From contig JBEBXQ010000091.1 of NCBI GenBank assembly GCA_040391535.1, positions 1 to 20,775 of the forward strand: a stretch of 20,775 nucleotides of DNA, in the 5' to 3' direction. Positions 8,263 through 15,453 of the stretch are shown in pieces. Made by a program: the position numbers and the translations under genes. Numbering within the stretch: position 1 is the stretch's first letter; every line of letters begins with the position of its first letter. The stretch is from JBEBXQ01 sp040391535 (GTDB lineage Bacteria; Bacteroidota; Bacteroidia; Cytophagales; Spirosomataceae). The notes under the pieces are model-generated. The model ran no database searches, was not told the DNA's origin, and worked only from the letters and a program-made list of their open reading frames with translations.

Positions 8263-8286
8263 TGCTGAAACTTCCCTGATTCAGCA
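8263..8286 (-). terminator. Hairpin downstream of the ytxJ gene
   Basis: A perfect 7-bp inverted repeat (TGCTGAA, 8263-8269, and TTCAGCA, 8280-8286) encloses a 10-nt loop, 81 bp past the YtxJ stop. No immediate T-run follows on the minus strand (GTCATTCAATTTT). It could end the redox transcript or be a leader structure of the DUF1080 operon. The rest of the 8143-8366 gap shows only AT-rich sequence next to the DUF1080 start and no convincing promoter. Confidence 0.3.
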
Positions 8287-8366
8287 GCAACAGGAACGCT
8301 CCGGTCAGCAAAGAACCGAAGCTTCATTAAAACGGTGAGTATCCTTTCAACCGGTTCCGGCGCACG

Positions 8367-8702
8367 TTATAAATGTGAGGCGATTTTACCGGGTTCTATC
8401 GCATGGTGAGAATAGTAGTGTACCGGTTTCCTGTCTTTAATAACAATCACCTGGGGAGACTGATGCCTGACTTCAAGCACCTGGGCAATCAGGTTGGAAA
8501 TATGCCGGTAACTCAATAAATCAAGATAATAAAAATCTGCTTTGCCTGCGATCTGATCGTATCCGAGGGTCAGCTTTTCTTTGGCATAAGCACTGATACC
8601 GCACGTAACACTATCCTTAAAAATAATCTGTGGCCGCACCGTTGATTTTTCAATCAGCGCGTAAAGCTCTTCTTCAGTGGTGATCGTATTCCATTCATTC
8701 AT
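8367..8702 (-). CDS. ytxJ: YtxJ-type bacillithiol-system redox protein (monothiol, BrxC-like)
   Basis: The 111-residue protein is a short thioredoxin-fold protein of the YtxJ/BrxC family, found in organisms that use bacillithiol. The signature FKDSVTCGISAYA (residues 28-40) carries a single active-site Cys34 in a TCGI context, as in family members that handle bacillithiol-mixed disulfides. The second family block, RHQSPQVIVIKDRKPVHYYSHHAI, contains the cis-Pro segment and the closing strand. There is no signal peptide, so it acts in the cytosol. It follows the ApbE gene by 63 bp on the same strand and may join the redox transcript, although a promoter-like element directly abuts its start. 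The position next to an electron-transfer cluster fits thiol redox maintenance, but a direct link is only suggested by proximity. Confidence 0.88.
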   Translation of the reverse strand: MNEWNTITTEEELYALIEKSTVRPQIIFKDSVTCGISAYAKEKLTLGYDQIAGKADFYYLDLLSYRHISNLIAQVLEVRHQSPQVIVIKDRKPVHYYSHHAIEPGKIASHL

Positions 8703-8706
8703 ATGG

Positions 8707-8714
8707 CAAAGATA
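8707..8714 (-). promoter_or_regulatory. -7 element abutting the ytxJ start codon
   Basis: On the minus strand TATCTTTG matches TAnnTTTG exactly and is followed by CCAT and the ATG. Transcription would start at or within a few bases of the start codon, giving a leaderless or nearly leaderless mRNA. No -33 TTG is seen at normal spacing, so this may be coincidence. Confidence 0.3.
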
Positions 8715-8765
8715 ATTATTCTGTCCGGTTGAAAAATCTGCCAGGGTTGATCAAATGATTTGATT

Positions 8766-9761
8766 TTACTTACGCTTCAGTATTTTTCCTTTATCCGTAA
8801 TCATGAGGTAGTCATAGTCCGGAAACTGCCTGACCAGTCTGACCCCTTCTTTCTCTCCCATTACCATGACGGAAGTACTGAGCGCGTTGGCAAATTCGGC
8901 TGATGGACCGGATATGGTTACGCTGGTCAGTCCGGTAGCGGGGTACCCGCTTTTAGGATTAATGATGTGAGCATAACGTTTACCGTGAATTTCCGCATAG
9001 TGCTGATAACTTCCCGAAGTAGCTACCGACCCTTCCCGTATCTTCAGTACCTTTATCATTTTATAAGGTTTAAAAGGATTACTGATACCGATCCGCCATG
9101 CCTTTTTATCCGGCCGGGTTCCCCATGCTGAAAGATCGCCGGAGGCATTGACAATACCTCCCTGAACCCCCATCGACTGCATCAGCTCGCGTCCCTTATC
9201 TGCAGCGTATCCCTTTCCGATAGAGCCGAAACCGATTTTCATACCCGCTTTTTCCAGGTAAACCGTACATGCTGCGCTGTCGAGCTTAATGTGCCTGTAG
9301 CCGACATTCCTGACGGAATTACGGATAGCTTCTTCGGAAGGTAATGCTGTCATAGAGCCGTCGAATATCCATATCCGATCCAGTGCGGCAATACTTACAT
9401 CAAATGCACCCTGACTTTGTTCTGAATAAGCAATTGCCCGGCGCGTCAGCTCAAATACTTCACGATCGACTTTTACGGGTCTGACGCCTGCATTGCGGTT
9501 AACTTCCGAAATCTGTGTCCCGGGCCGCCATTCTGAAATCAGGTTTTCAATCCGTGTCACCTCCTCAATTACCTGGCTGATCCGCTCACGGGCAATGACA
9601 GAATCTTTCTCTACAATTGTAATATCGAAACCTGATCCCATTAACATCACCTGACGCTTCAGCACAACCTGGCCATGGCATAAAGTCAGGGCGGGATATA
9701 GCAGGATCATCAAGGTAAGAAAACTTCCTTTTCCTATCTGAAGCAGGTACTGATGCTTCAT
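8766..9761 (-). CDS. apbE: FAD:protein FMN transferase (ApbE family)
   Basis: This enzyme transfers FMN from FAD onto Thr/Ser residues of exported proteins and acts in the periplasm. The start is placed at MKHQYLLQIG, 1 bp past the stop of the upstream reductase gene; it gives a signal segment (residues 1-31) and a 331-residue protein. A start 12 codons earlier would overlap the upstream gene by 35 bp. ApbE motifs are clear: GSGFDITI (42-49), GAFDVSI (118-124), GSIGKGYAADKG (179-190), VNASGDLSAWG (204-214), SVATSGSYQHY (245-255) and YAHIINPKSGYP (263-274). The metal-binding segment near the C terminus reads ANALSTSVMVMG (291-302), with Asn where most members have Asp. Genes for a PepSY flavoreductase and a DUF2271 protein lie directly upstream, forming a flavinylation cluster. 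Confidence 0.92.
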   Translation of the reverse strand: MKHQYLLQIGKGSFLTLMILLYPALTLCHGQVVLKRQVMLMGSGFDITIVEKDSVIARERISQVIEEVTRIENLISEWRPGTQISEVNRNAGVRPVKVDREVFELTRRAIAYSEQSQGAFDVSIAALDRIWIFDGSMTALPSEEAIRNSVRNVGYRHIKLDSAACTVYLEKAGMKIGFGSIGKGYAADKGRELMQSMGVQGGIVNASGDLSAWGTRPDKKAWRIGISNPFKPYKMIKVLKIREGSVATSGSYQHYAEIHGKRYAHIINPKSGYPATGLTSVTISGPSAEFANALSTSVMVMGEKEGVRLVRQFPDYDYLMITDKGKILKRK

Positions 9762-9762
9762 C

Positions 9763-11961
9763 TCAATAGCAATCCGATAAGATCTGATTCCGGTCAAGAT
9801 AATAGCTCAGTTGCTTTTGGTTTCTGGCCAGGCAAATTTCGTTCAGAACAATTTCAACGTCTTTATGCATCCTCAAAGAACCGCAGATCATGATCACACC
9901 GCTATTCTCCAGAAGATCAGCGAAATACTGTTCGTCTTTTCTGATTAAATCCATCACATACTCCTTTTTTTCCTCACGTGAATAGGCTATTTCAAAATGA
10001 GTAAGCCGTTGCCGGACGATTTCTTCTTCTGCGAACTGCCGGTATTGTCGCGTCAGTTCATTCCTGTACCGGAATCCGGCATACAAACGGACGTTACGCT
10101 TTTTATGGTTATTCATGATCATCCCTAAAAAAGGAGCAATCCCTGTCCCGTTGGCAATCATCACCACTCCTCCGGCATGCTCAGGAAAATGGAATGTAGC
10201 ATTCATCACCACCCTGGCCTGAACGGACTGGTCAGCTTCCAGATTATAAAGATAACCCGACCCCAACCCATCCGGATACAGCTTCACCACCAGTTGTATC
10301 ATATCGTTGTGACGCCCTATTGAGTAATACCGCTCCCGCTGGTCGCCGGCCGGATAAATCGTCAGCAAGTCACCCGACTGAAAAGTGATCCCTGACTCAG
10401 GTTTCAGCAACACTTTGAAGGTAGTGTTATCCTCACTTACAGAAGTTTTCTCAACGACCCTCAATTTCTTCAGTCCGGCCACTTTGGTAGTATACAAGGC
10501 CGGGGCGGTAGCTAAAGGGATTAAGGCTTTTTCACTCCATGCATGAACCCATTTTACGAATTCGCCGGTTGATTTATCATTAACGGTATGCAGATCAAGA
10601 TAACGCGCCGCCCAGGGTTGCAAGGCCAGTAGCTGATCAATGTGTTGTGCATATTTGCAGAAATCAGGATAGGCCATGGATCCGAAACCAATGACAGCGT
10701 ACCGGATCGTCCGGGACTGCGGAACCTTCGGCAGTAATGCCTCAAAACCGGAAGCATTGCTGGGCGCCGTTCCAAGTCCGTAAGTAGAAGTAAACACCAG
10801 CAGGTGCGTGGCATTCGGATAACTTTCAAACTGGTTCATTTCAGTCAGAAAAGAGCGTTTCCCGCTGACCAGTAACTGGTGATGAATCTGATTGGCAAAA
10901 AAGAGCGTACTGCCGTTTTCAGTTCCGACCAGCAAAACAATCTCGGCATCGGCAGCTTTAAATTTATTGCTGATCCTGGTACGGGTACGCCTGAAGGTGA
11001 TTTCAAATCCGGTATAGATAAAAGCCACAATATTCAGAGAACTCAGTCCGAGAATAATGGCCCAGATGATACTGGTCCGACCGGTATGAATATCAAGACT
11101 CAGTTTTTCCAAAACAGCAGCATAAGCATGAGGTGTTTCTTCCACTATTTCACCACTGATCTGATGGACAGAAACCACTCTTTCCTTTAGCTTTAAAACA
11201 AAAAACTCTTCGGGATCGTCCTCCATAAACGGAAATTCTACCTTTTCAACCTCTGACAGCAGGGTTTGCTGAAAAACAGGAAATTCAGCCGGCTTTGCCG
11301 GAACAGCTTCATCTGAGACTGCTGAGGTTATGGTTTCCTGAGCCGGCTTTTTTACTACTTCAATCCTGATCAGGAAGAGGTAAGTTCCGGTGAGTGCCAG
11401 CGCCAGTACGGGAATCAGGAGTAACCTTCCGCTGGCTACATGAAAATACTGCGCGAAAAAGTCACGGTTGATTTTAGCAAAAAAATGCCGGATCCCCTGC
11501 TGCCGCTTGATGATAAGCACAATTCCGCTGATGCATATCAGGAAAAGCAAAAAGGATACTACCCCTACAATAATTCTTCCGGTTTCTTTGAGAAACAAGG
11601 AACGGTGCAGGGCAAGATTCCATTGAACAAAATCACTTTTAGGTTCAACCTGTCCCAGCACTTTCCCGTCCAGCGGGTCAACGTAAGCCTTTATACTATT
11701 ACCATCCTCATCAGTGGCTTCAAGGGTAACAAACTGATTATGATCCACTGCCAGTTCGATGATCTCAGGGTATACCTCCTGTAAAGCCGGAATAACCTGT
11801 GCCAGGTTCAGAGAATCAAAATTGCCGGAACGATATGCGGGAACTTTTTCATTAACAGCATCAATGGCCAGAATCACTCCGGTAACGGAGAGGATCAGCA
11901 TAAAAACACAGGAGATAATCGCCAGTGTCAGGTGTGCATACCTCCAGATAGATAGGGTCAT
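9763..11961 (-). CDS. PepSY-membrane / flavodoxin / ferredoxin-reductase fusion (transmembrane flavoreductase)
   Basis: The 732-residue protein combines an N-terminal PepSY_TM module with a CysJ-like cytosolic reductase. The membrane part has four helices (about 8-33, 128-151, 178-199, 297-318) and a PepSY domain between helices 1 and 2. Histidines at 10, 119, 174 and 292 lie in positions expected for haem ligands (for example ALHRSLF and DIHTGRTS). The flavodoxin domain follows, with the FMN loop VGTENGST (345-352) and TSTYGLGTAPSNA (391-403). The FAD/NADP module has RYYSIG (544-549), IANGTGIAPF (602-611) and CGSLRMHKDV (693-702), and a CysJ-like tail ending in SDCY. It should carry electrons from NAD(P)H through FAD and FMN across the inner membrane to periplasmic acceptors. 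It sits 6 bp after DUF2271 and 1 bp before apbE, indicating translational coupling. Sulfite reduction is not implied. Confidence 0.9.
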   Translation of the reverse strand: MTLSIWRYAHLTLAIISCVFMLILSVTGVILAIDAVNEKVPAYRSGNFDSLNLAQVIPALQEVYPEIIELAVDHNQFVTLEATDEDGNSIKAYVDPLDGKVLGQVEPKSDFVQWNLALHRSLFLKETGRIIVGVVSFLLFLICISGIVLIIKRQQGIRHFFAKINRDFFAQYFHVASGRLLLIPVLALALTGTYLFLIRIEVVKKPAQETITSAVSDEAVPAKPAEFPVFQQTLLSEVEKVEFPFMEDDPEEFFVLKLKERVVSVHQISGEIVEETPHAYAAVLEKLSLDIHTGRTSIIWAIILGLSSLNIVAFIYTGFEITFRRTRTRISNKFKAADAEIVLLVGTENGSTLFFANQIHHQLLVSGKRSFLTEMNQFESYPNATHLLVFTSTYGLGTAPSNASGFEALLPKVPQSRTIRYAVIGFGSMAYPDFCKYAQHIDQLLALQPWAARYLDLHTVNDKSTGEFVKWVHAWSEKALIPLATAPALYTTKVAGLKKLRVVEKTSVSEDNTTFKVLLKPESGITFQSGDLLTIYPAGDQRERYYSIGRHNDMIQLVVKLYPDGLGSGYLYNLEADQSVQARVVMNATFHFPEHAGGVVMIANGTGIAPFLGMIMNNHKKRNVRLYAGFRYRNELTRQYRQFAEEEIVRQRLTHFEIAYSREEKKEYVMDLIRKDEQYFADLLENSGVIMICGSLRMHKDVEIVLNEICLARNQKQLSYYLDRNQILSDCY

Positions 11962-11967
11962 TCCGTA

Positions 11968-12453
11968 TTACTGAACTTTACTGAGTTTGACAAAGCGTAA
12001 ATAACCAGTTCCGGTAGCCCGCTCAGTGATGGCTTCGGTTGTCAAAGGAATTTCGATATCCGATACATGATATTTCTGTTCTTCCACAGCCGACTCAAAA
12101 CGTAATTTATATCCCTTGTTCAGCCTGGCATCTTCAATTTCGATGGTTTTCATTGTTCTGTCTCCACCCGCAATGGAAGCTCCGGTAATGGCACTCAGTT
12201 TTTCGTTGCTTTTTGTCTGAAACTTATACCACTCTTTCAGCGTATTGAACCATTGCTTGTCGGGACCTAATACATAAAGTGTTTTTTCGTAAGCCCCCTG
12301 AGGGTTGATCAGTGAAATAATTACATAAGCGGCCTCCCCTTCATAGCTGTTCATCTGAACCATACACTTGTATTTGCTTGACTGGGCAAAAGCATCGGCA
12401 GTAAATAATATAAAAAGTATAGCCGGGAAGAAAAATTTTAATGTATTCTTCAT
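11968..12453 (-). CDS. Secreted DUF2271 protein, possible flavinylation substrate
   Basis: The 161-residue protein has a signal peptide (residues 1-24, ending DAFAQ) and one DUF2271-like domain, a small periplasmic beta-rich fold. The segment EKLSAITGASIAGGDRT contains TGAS at residues 90-93. This resembles the [DS]xx[ST]GA[ST] motif to which ApbE attaches FMN in NqrC and RnfG-type proteins, and the apbE gene lies two genes downstream. DUF2271 proteins recur beside PepSY and ApbE genes, so a flavin-carrying periplasmic electron carrier is the favoured role; direct proof for this family is not known to me. The gene begins the tight DUF2271-reductase-apbE unit (gaps of 6 and 1 bp). A strong hairpin lies 40 bp before its start codon. 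Family call fairly confident; modification inferred. Confidence 0.8.
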   Translation of the reverse strand: MKNTLKFFFPAILFILFTADAFAQSSKYKCMVQMNSYEGEAAYVIISLINPQGAYEKTLYVLGPDKQWFNTLKEWYKFQTKSNEKLSAITGASIAGGDRTMKTIEIEDARLNKGYKLRFESAVEEQKYHVSDIEIPLTTEAITERATGTGYLRFVKLSKVQ

Positions 12454-12492
12454 GGGTTTGTTTTCGGTTTGTTTAATCGGGCTGTACTGTTG

Positions 12493-12528
12493 TTATTCTT
12501 CTCCGGCAACTAAGCCGGAAAAGAATAA
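12493..12528 (-). promoter_or_regulatory. Strong hairpin in the leader region of the DUF2271 operon
   Basis: Two nested perfect arms, TTATTCTT/AAGAATAA (8 bp) and TCCGGC/GCCGGA (6 bp), are separated by one C-A mismatch and close on a 6-nt loop (AACTAA). It lies between the ankyrin-gene terminator (12564-12598) and the DUF2271 start codon, 40 bp upstream of it. No T-run follows on either strand, so it is more likely a leader or mRNA-stability structure than a second terminator. No TAnnTTTG promoter is visible nearby. Confidence 0.5.
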
Positions 12529-12563
12529 TGAGCGCCCTTTATCATTGATAAAATAAAGATTAA

Positions 12564-12598
12564 GCCGTGATGATCTGACTCATGCAGATCATCACGGC
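12564..12598 (-). terminator. Intrinsic terminator after the ankyrin-repeat gene
   Basis: A perfect 14-bp stem (GCCGTGATGATCTG, 12564-12577, and CAGATCATCACGGC, 12585-12598) encloses a 7-nt loop (ACTCATG). It begins 13 bp past the ankyrin stop. On the minus strand it is followed by T-rich TTAATCTTTATTTTATC; on the plus strand a run of seven T starts five bases later. It should separate the ankyrin transcript from the DUF2271 operon, at least partly. Confidence 0.85.
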
Positions 12599-12610
12599 CC
12601 GGATTTTTTT

Positions 12611-14131
12611 CTATTTTAAAAAGTCTACTGCCACACTTCCTTTTGAAAGGAAACTGTTTTCGCTCGCAAGGTCGAAAGCGGTTTCTTCCATTTCCGTTTT
12701 CAGGTCTTTTTGTGCACCCAGTGCAATCAGTTCTTTTAGTGTTTTGTCATCTTTGGCGATCAGGGCAGCTTTATGCAGCGGAGTCATTCCTTCATTATCC
12801 TGAGCGTTGATGTCTGCCCCTAATTCAGCTGCCTTTTTGATAAGCGCCGGATTTTCTTTAGTTACTGCAAGATGAAAAAGCGTGCTGCCATTTTTTTGAG
12901 GCGCAGCGACATCCAGCCCCTTGCTCTTCAATATTTCCAGTTTTTTCTGAAAGTCATTCTCAGGTTGTCCCTGTGCACCACCTGGTCTGCCGCCTTGCGG
13001 ACCTCCCTGAGGACCACCGGCACGGAAAGAATCAAACCAATAATAGGCCAGGTTATACCCGTCTTTGTTAACAACCGTGACATCAGCCCCTTTGTCAAGT
13101 AATAGTGATGCAATTTCAGCAGAACCGCTTCCGATAGCCTTCGTCAGTGCTGACTCTCCTTTTTCATTCACAGCGTTTATATTTTTTACATTGGGCAGCA
13201 AGGTTTCAATAACCCCGGCATCTCTTCCGGCAGCAGCCAGCATGAGCGCGGTATTGCCTTCATTATCTGCTTTATTGACATCTACTCCTTTGCTCAGGAA
13301 ATAATTGACGATCTCCTGATTCGGTCGGCGAACCAGTGAGTGAAGAATGGTAGCACCGTCTTTATTAATCGTTTTAGGGTCAAGGTTTAATTTCTCAACA
13401 AGATACTGATAGGTTTCGATACCGTTTGAAGCCTGTCTTGAACCCTGAGTTGCAAAAAACAGAGCATTTCCGGTAGGTTTCACTCCTCTTTTGATCAGTT
13501 TTTCGATCAGTTCCGTATTACCCATACGAGCGGCATAATCGGCTACGGTACGGCCATGATCATCTTTATCGGACAGGGATAAACCTTTCGAAATGAAATA
13601 GTCGGTCAGTTTCAGATCATTGTCGGAGGCAACTCCCAGCATAATCAGGTTAGCTCCGTTTTCATATTTGTGCTTTGGGTCAACACCCGCTTTAAAAAGG
13701 GCATCGTATATACCTGTATTCTTATTCCCCGTTGAAGCGGCATATGCCGTAATAGCATCACCGTGACTATCCTGATAATGCACATCAGAGCCTTTCTCAA
13801 TCAGGTAATTGACCAGATCCAGATTACCTGAAGAAGCTGCCCAATGCAGGTAAATCCTGCTGTGGTGGGTCTTTTTATCTATACTGTTACCTTCCTGATC
13901 AATCATGAACCTGAGGACATCCAGAGAGGCTTTGTTATTAATTGCCATAGTCACCGGATCAAAAGATGCCGGATTGGGCTGCGAAGGGCTGTTTCCCTTC
14001 TCGATTTCAGCTTTAACCGCTGCTACATCCGGATTCTTTTTCCAGAAATCCGCACTCATTAACGAATTGCTTTGCTGAGCGTTTGCATAAAAAGCAGACA
14101 ACAAAAGGGCCGACAGAAGAAATTTTTTCAT
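12611..14131 (-). CDS. Secreted ankyrin-repeat protein
   Basis: The 506-residue protein has a signal peptide (residues 1-19, ending YANAQ) followed almost wholly by ankyrin repeats of about 33 residues. Clear copies include LHWAASSGNLDLVNYLIEKG (95-114), VADYAARMGNTELIEKLIKR (196-215), EGNTALMLAAAGRDAGVIET (291-310), ESALTKAIGSGSAEIASLLL (326-345), STLFHLAVTKENPALIKKAA (416-435) and MTPLHKAALIAKDDKTLKEL (449-468). A low-complexity Gly/Pro/Gln segment (371-391) interrupts the array. Ankyrin arrays bind proteins, so the product is probably a periplasmic scaffold or inhibitor with no enzymatic activity. It lies upstream of the DUF2271, flavoreductase and ApbE genes on the same strand but behind its own terminator, so the link is by neighbourhood. 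A candidate promoter lies 60 bp upstream. Confidence 0.9.
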   Translation of the reverse strand: MKKFLLSALLLSAFYANAQQSNSLMSADFWKKNPDVAAVKAEIEKGNSPSQPNPASFDPVTMAINNKASLDVLRFMIDQEGNSIDKKTHHSRIYLHWAASSGNLDLVNYLIEKGSDVHYQDSHGDAITAYAASTGNKNTGIYDALFKAGVDPKHKYENGANLIMLGVASDNDLKLTDYFISKGLSLSDKDDHGRTVADYAARMGNTELIEKLIKRGVKPTGNALFFATQGSRQASNGIETYQYLVEKLNLDPKTINKDGATILHSLVRRPNQEIVNYFLSKGVDVNKADNEGNTALMLAAAGRDAGVIETLLPNVKNINAVNEKGESALTKAIGSGSAEIASLLLDKGADVTVVNKDGYNLAYYWFDSFRAGGPQGGPQGGRPGGAQGQPENDFQKKLEILKSKGLDVAAPQKNGSTLFHLAVTKENPALIKKAAELGADINAQDNEGMTPLHKAALIAKDDKTLKELIALGAQKDLKTEMEETAFDLASENSFLSKGSVAVDFLK

Positions 14132-14607
14132 GATATACTAATCCAAATTTATTAAGATGCTCCTTATTTAAACTAAATACAAATTATAGACAAAACTATA
14201 AAAAATTCATTTGGATAGGGTAATAATTTGCATTTTTTCGAAGGGAACCGGCCTAAATCCGGCACTTCTGCCCTGCAAGAACTTTACTTTGTGTCGGTTA
14301 CTTCGCTTTCCCGCAAAATAAACCGTGCTTTTTCACCAGCAGAGTATGTGAATACCAGAAGAAGTTATTAAACTTATCAAATGAGAGCTTATGGTTTAAA
14401 GCCGGCACAACAAACATTTTTGTCAATGCCAGGCTTAAACGATGTTCCCTCCCCTGATTTTTACAGAAGCGGCATTTATAGTATTCACTCGAAAGGATGG
14501 ATAGCGTAAAAAACATATCCAACTATTCAGGTAAGAAAAATCCCTTCGGAATTATTCCTCCTGCCCGGAGCGTTCAAAATCATTTTCCGGAAAACTTTTT
14601 ATACTCA
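14132..14607. other. Intergenic region between the aldolase and ankyrin genes
   Basis: This 476-bp stretch holds the likely ankyrin promoter near its left end and a 12-bp palindrome (TTTTCCGGAAAA, 14583-14594) just past the aldolase stop. A 74-codon open frame on the minus strand (14298-14522) has no signal peptide or recognisable domain and is not called as a gene. No RNA gene is seen. Confidence 0.6.
14191..14198 (-). promoter_or_regulatory. Candidate -7 promoter element of the ankyrin gene
   Basis: On the minus strand TAGTTTTG matches TAnnTTTG exactly, 60 bp upstream of the ATG. An overlapping downstream TATAATTTG is a near match. No TTG is present at -33 spacing. Confidence 0.35.
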
Positions 14608-15429
14608 TCACACCACCAGAGCATCTTCACTGCCGGTGTCCGTGGCATCGCCTGCCCCCTGTCTGATGATTTTCAGGTCGGCCAGTAGCTTTTGTCTGAA
14701 CAGTGCGATATCAAAGCTGTGTATAATCATATTAACACCCTCTCTGATCCATTGGATCTGGCGCTCGGGCTCCAGTGAAAAATGAATCCCGATGTGCAGG
14801 CCTTTGCTGCGGGTTTTATGAATGATGATTTTTACCACTTCCTCAAAATCAGGATGATCGTATTGTTCCGGCAGTCCCATACTGACGGACAGATCATGGG
14901 GACCGATGAACACGCCATCCAGTCCGGGAGTACTCAGCAATTCATCCAGATGATCAACCGCCGGGACACTTTCTATATTGGCAATAAACAGGTTACCATG
15001 ATTATACTGCCGCACATAATTTTCAAGATCAGCGGACAGAGACTCTTTGCCGCTCAGCACATTTTCAAGTTTTTCACCTTTTAAGGGCCTGAATTTAACC
15101 GCACCGGTCAGTTCAAGAAACTGCTCTTTTTTTTCCAGATAGGGTGCCACTACGCCTATAGCCCCTCCGTCAATAACCTGACAGGCCAGGAAAGGGTCCG
15201 GTCGGGGAATACGGACAACCGGCGTTACATTTAATGCCCTGAAATGCTGACACAATGCTGCCAGTTCGGCCCTGTCCAACGGAATATGTTCGGTATCAAT
15301 AAAAACAAAGTCTACGCCCGTTCCGGCGATAACGGCAGGCCACATAGGTGCCGTACTGGTAATACAGGTACCATAAACGTTTTGTCCGGCCTGCAATCTG
15401 CTGATCAAATTATCCTTTTTCATATACAC
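14608..15429 (-). CDS. HpcH/HpaI family aldolase/citrate lyase-type protein
   Basis: The 273-residue cytosolic TIM-barrel enzyme belongs to the class II pyruvate aldolase family, which splits or forms C-C bonds in 2-keto-3-deoxy-sugar acids and related keto acids with a divalent metal. Visible features are the catalytic-base segment FIDTEHIPLD (His48), PVVRIPR (Arg73, substrate carboxylate), the metal ligand Glu153 in IESVPAVDHL and Asp179 in GVFIGPHDLSVSMG. The middle part (VKFRPLKGEKLENVLSGK) differs from the usual glycine/arginine loop of HpaI, so it is a divergent subgroup with possibly different substrates. The start could be Met1 or Met3. It begins 24 bp after the large glycoside hydrolase gene, so the two are probably one operon and the aldolase may act on a product of sugar breakdown. 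The reaction is inferred at family level only. Confidence 0.85.
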   Translation of the reverse strand: MYMKKDNLISRLQAGQNVYGTCITSTAPMWPAVIAGTGVDFVFIDTEHIPLDRAELAALCQHFRALNVTPVVRIPRPDPFLACQVIDGGAIGVVAPYLEKKEQFLELTGAVKFRPLKGEKLENVLSGKESLSADLENYVRQYNHGNLFIANIESVPAVDHLDELLSTPGLDGVFIGPHDLSVSMGLPEQYDHPDFEEVVKIIIHKTRSKGLHIGIHFSLEPERQIQWIREGVNMIIHSFDIALFRQKLLADLKIIRQGAGDATDTGSEDALVV

Positions 15430-15453
15430 TTACTTTGTATTGTCATTCCTGAT

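Noticed and set aside
9762..9797. Upstream ApbE start overlapping the reductase gene by 35 bp
   Set aside because: The start at 9761 gives a normal signal peptide and is 1 bp from the upstream stop, which suits translational coupling better.
10879..11784. Plus-strand frames opposite the PepSY-flavoreductase gene
   Set aside because: Antisense shadows; the minus-strand protein shows continuous flavodoxin and reductase motifs across the same bases.
9763..11961. Reading the reductase as an assimilatory sulfite reductase subunit
   Set aside because: The C-terminal half is CysJ-like, but the PepSY membrane half and the DUF2271/ApbE neighbours point to transmembrane electron transfer, and no sulfite reductase haemoprotein gene is nearby.
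12958..13020. GC-rich short repeats that might be a mobile or CRISPR-like repeat
   Set aside because: They encode the Gly/Pro/Gln segment of the ankyrin protein in frame; the repetition comes from the GGPQ codons.
14298..14522. 74-codon minus-strand frame with a CxxC-like KCRFCKNQG segment
   Set aside because: No signal peptide, promoter or recognisable domain, and the composition is unlike neighbouring genes; probably chance.
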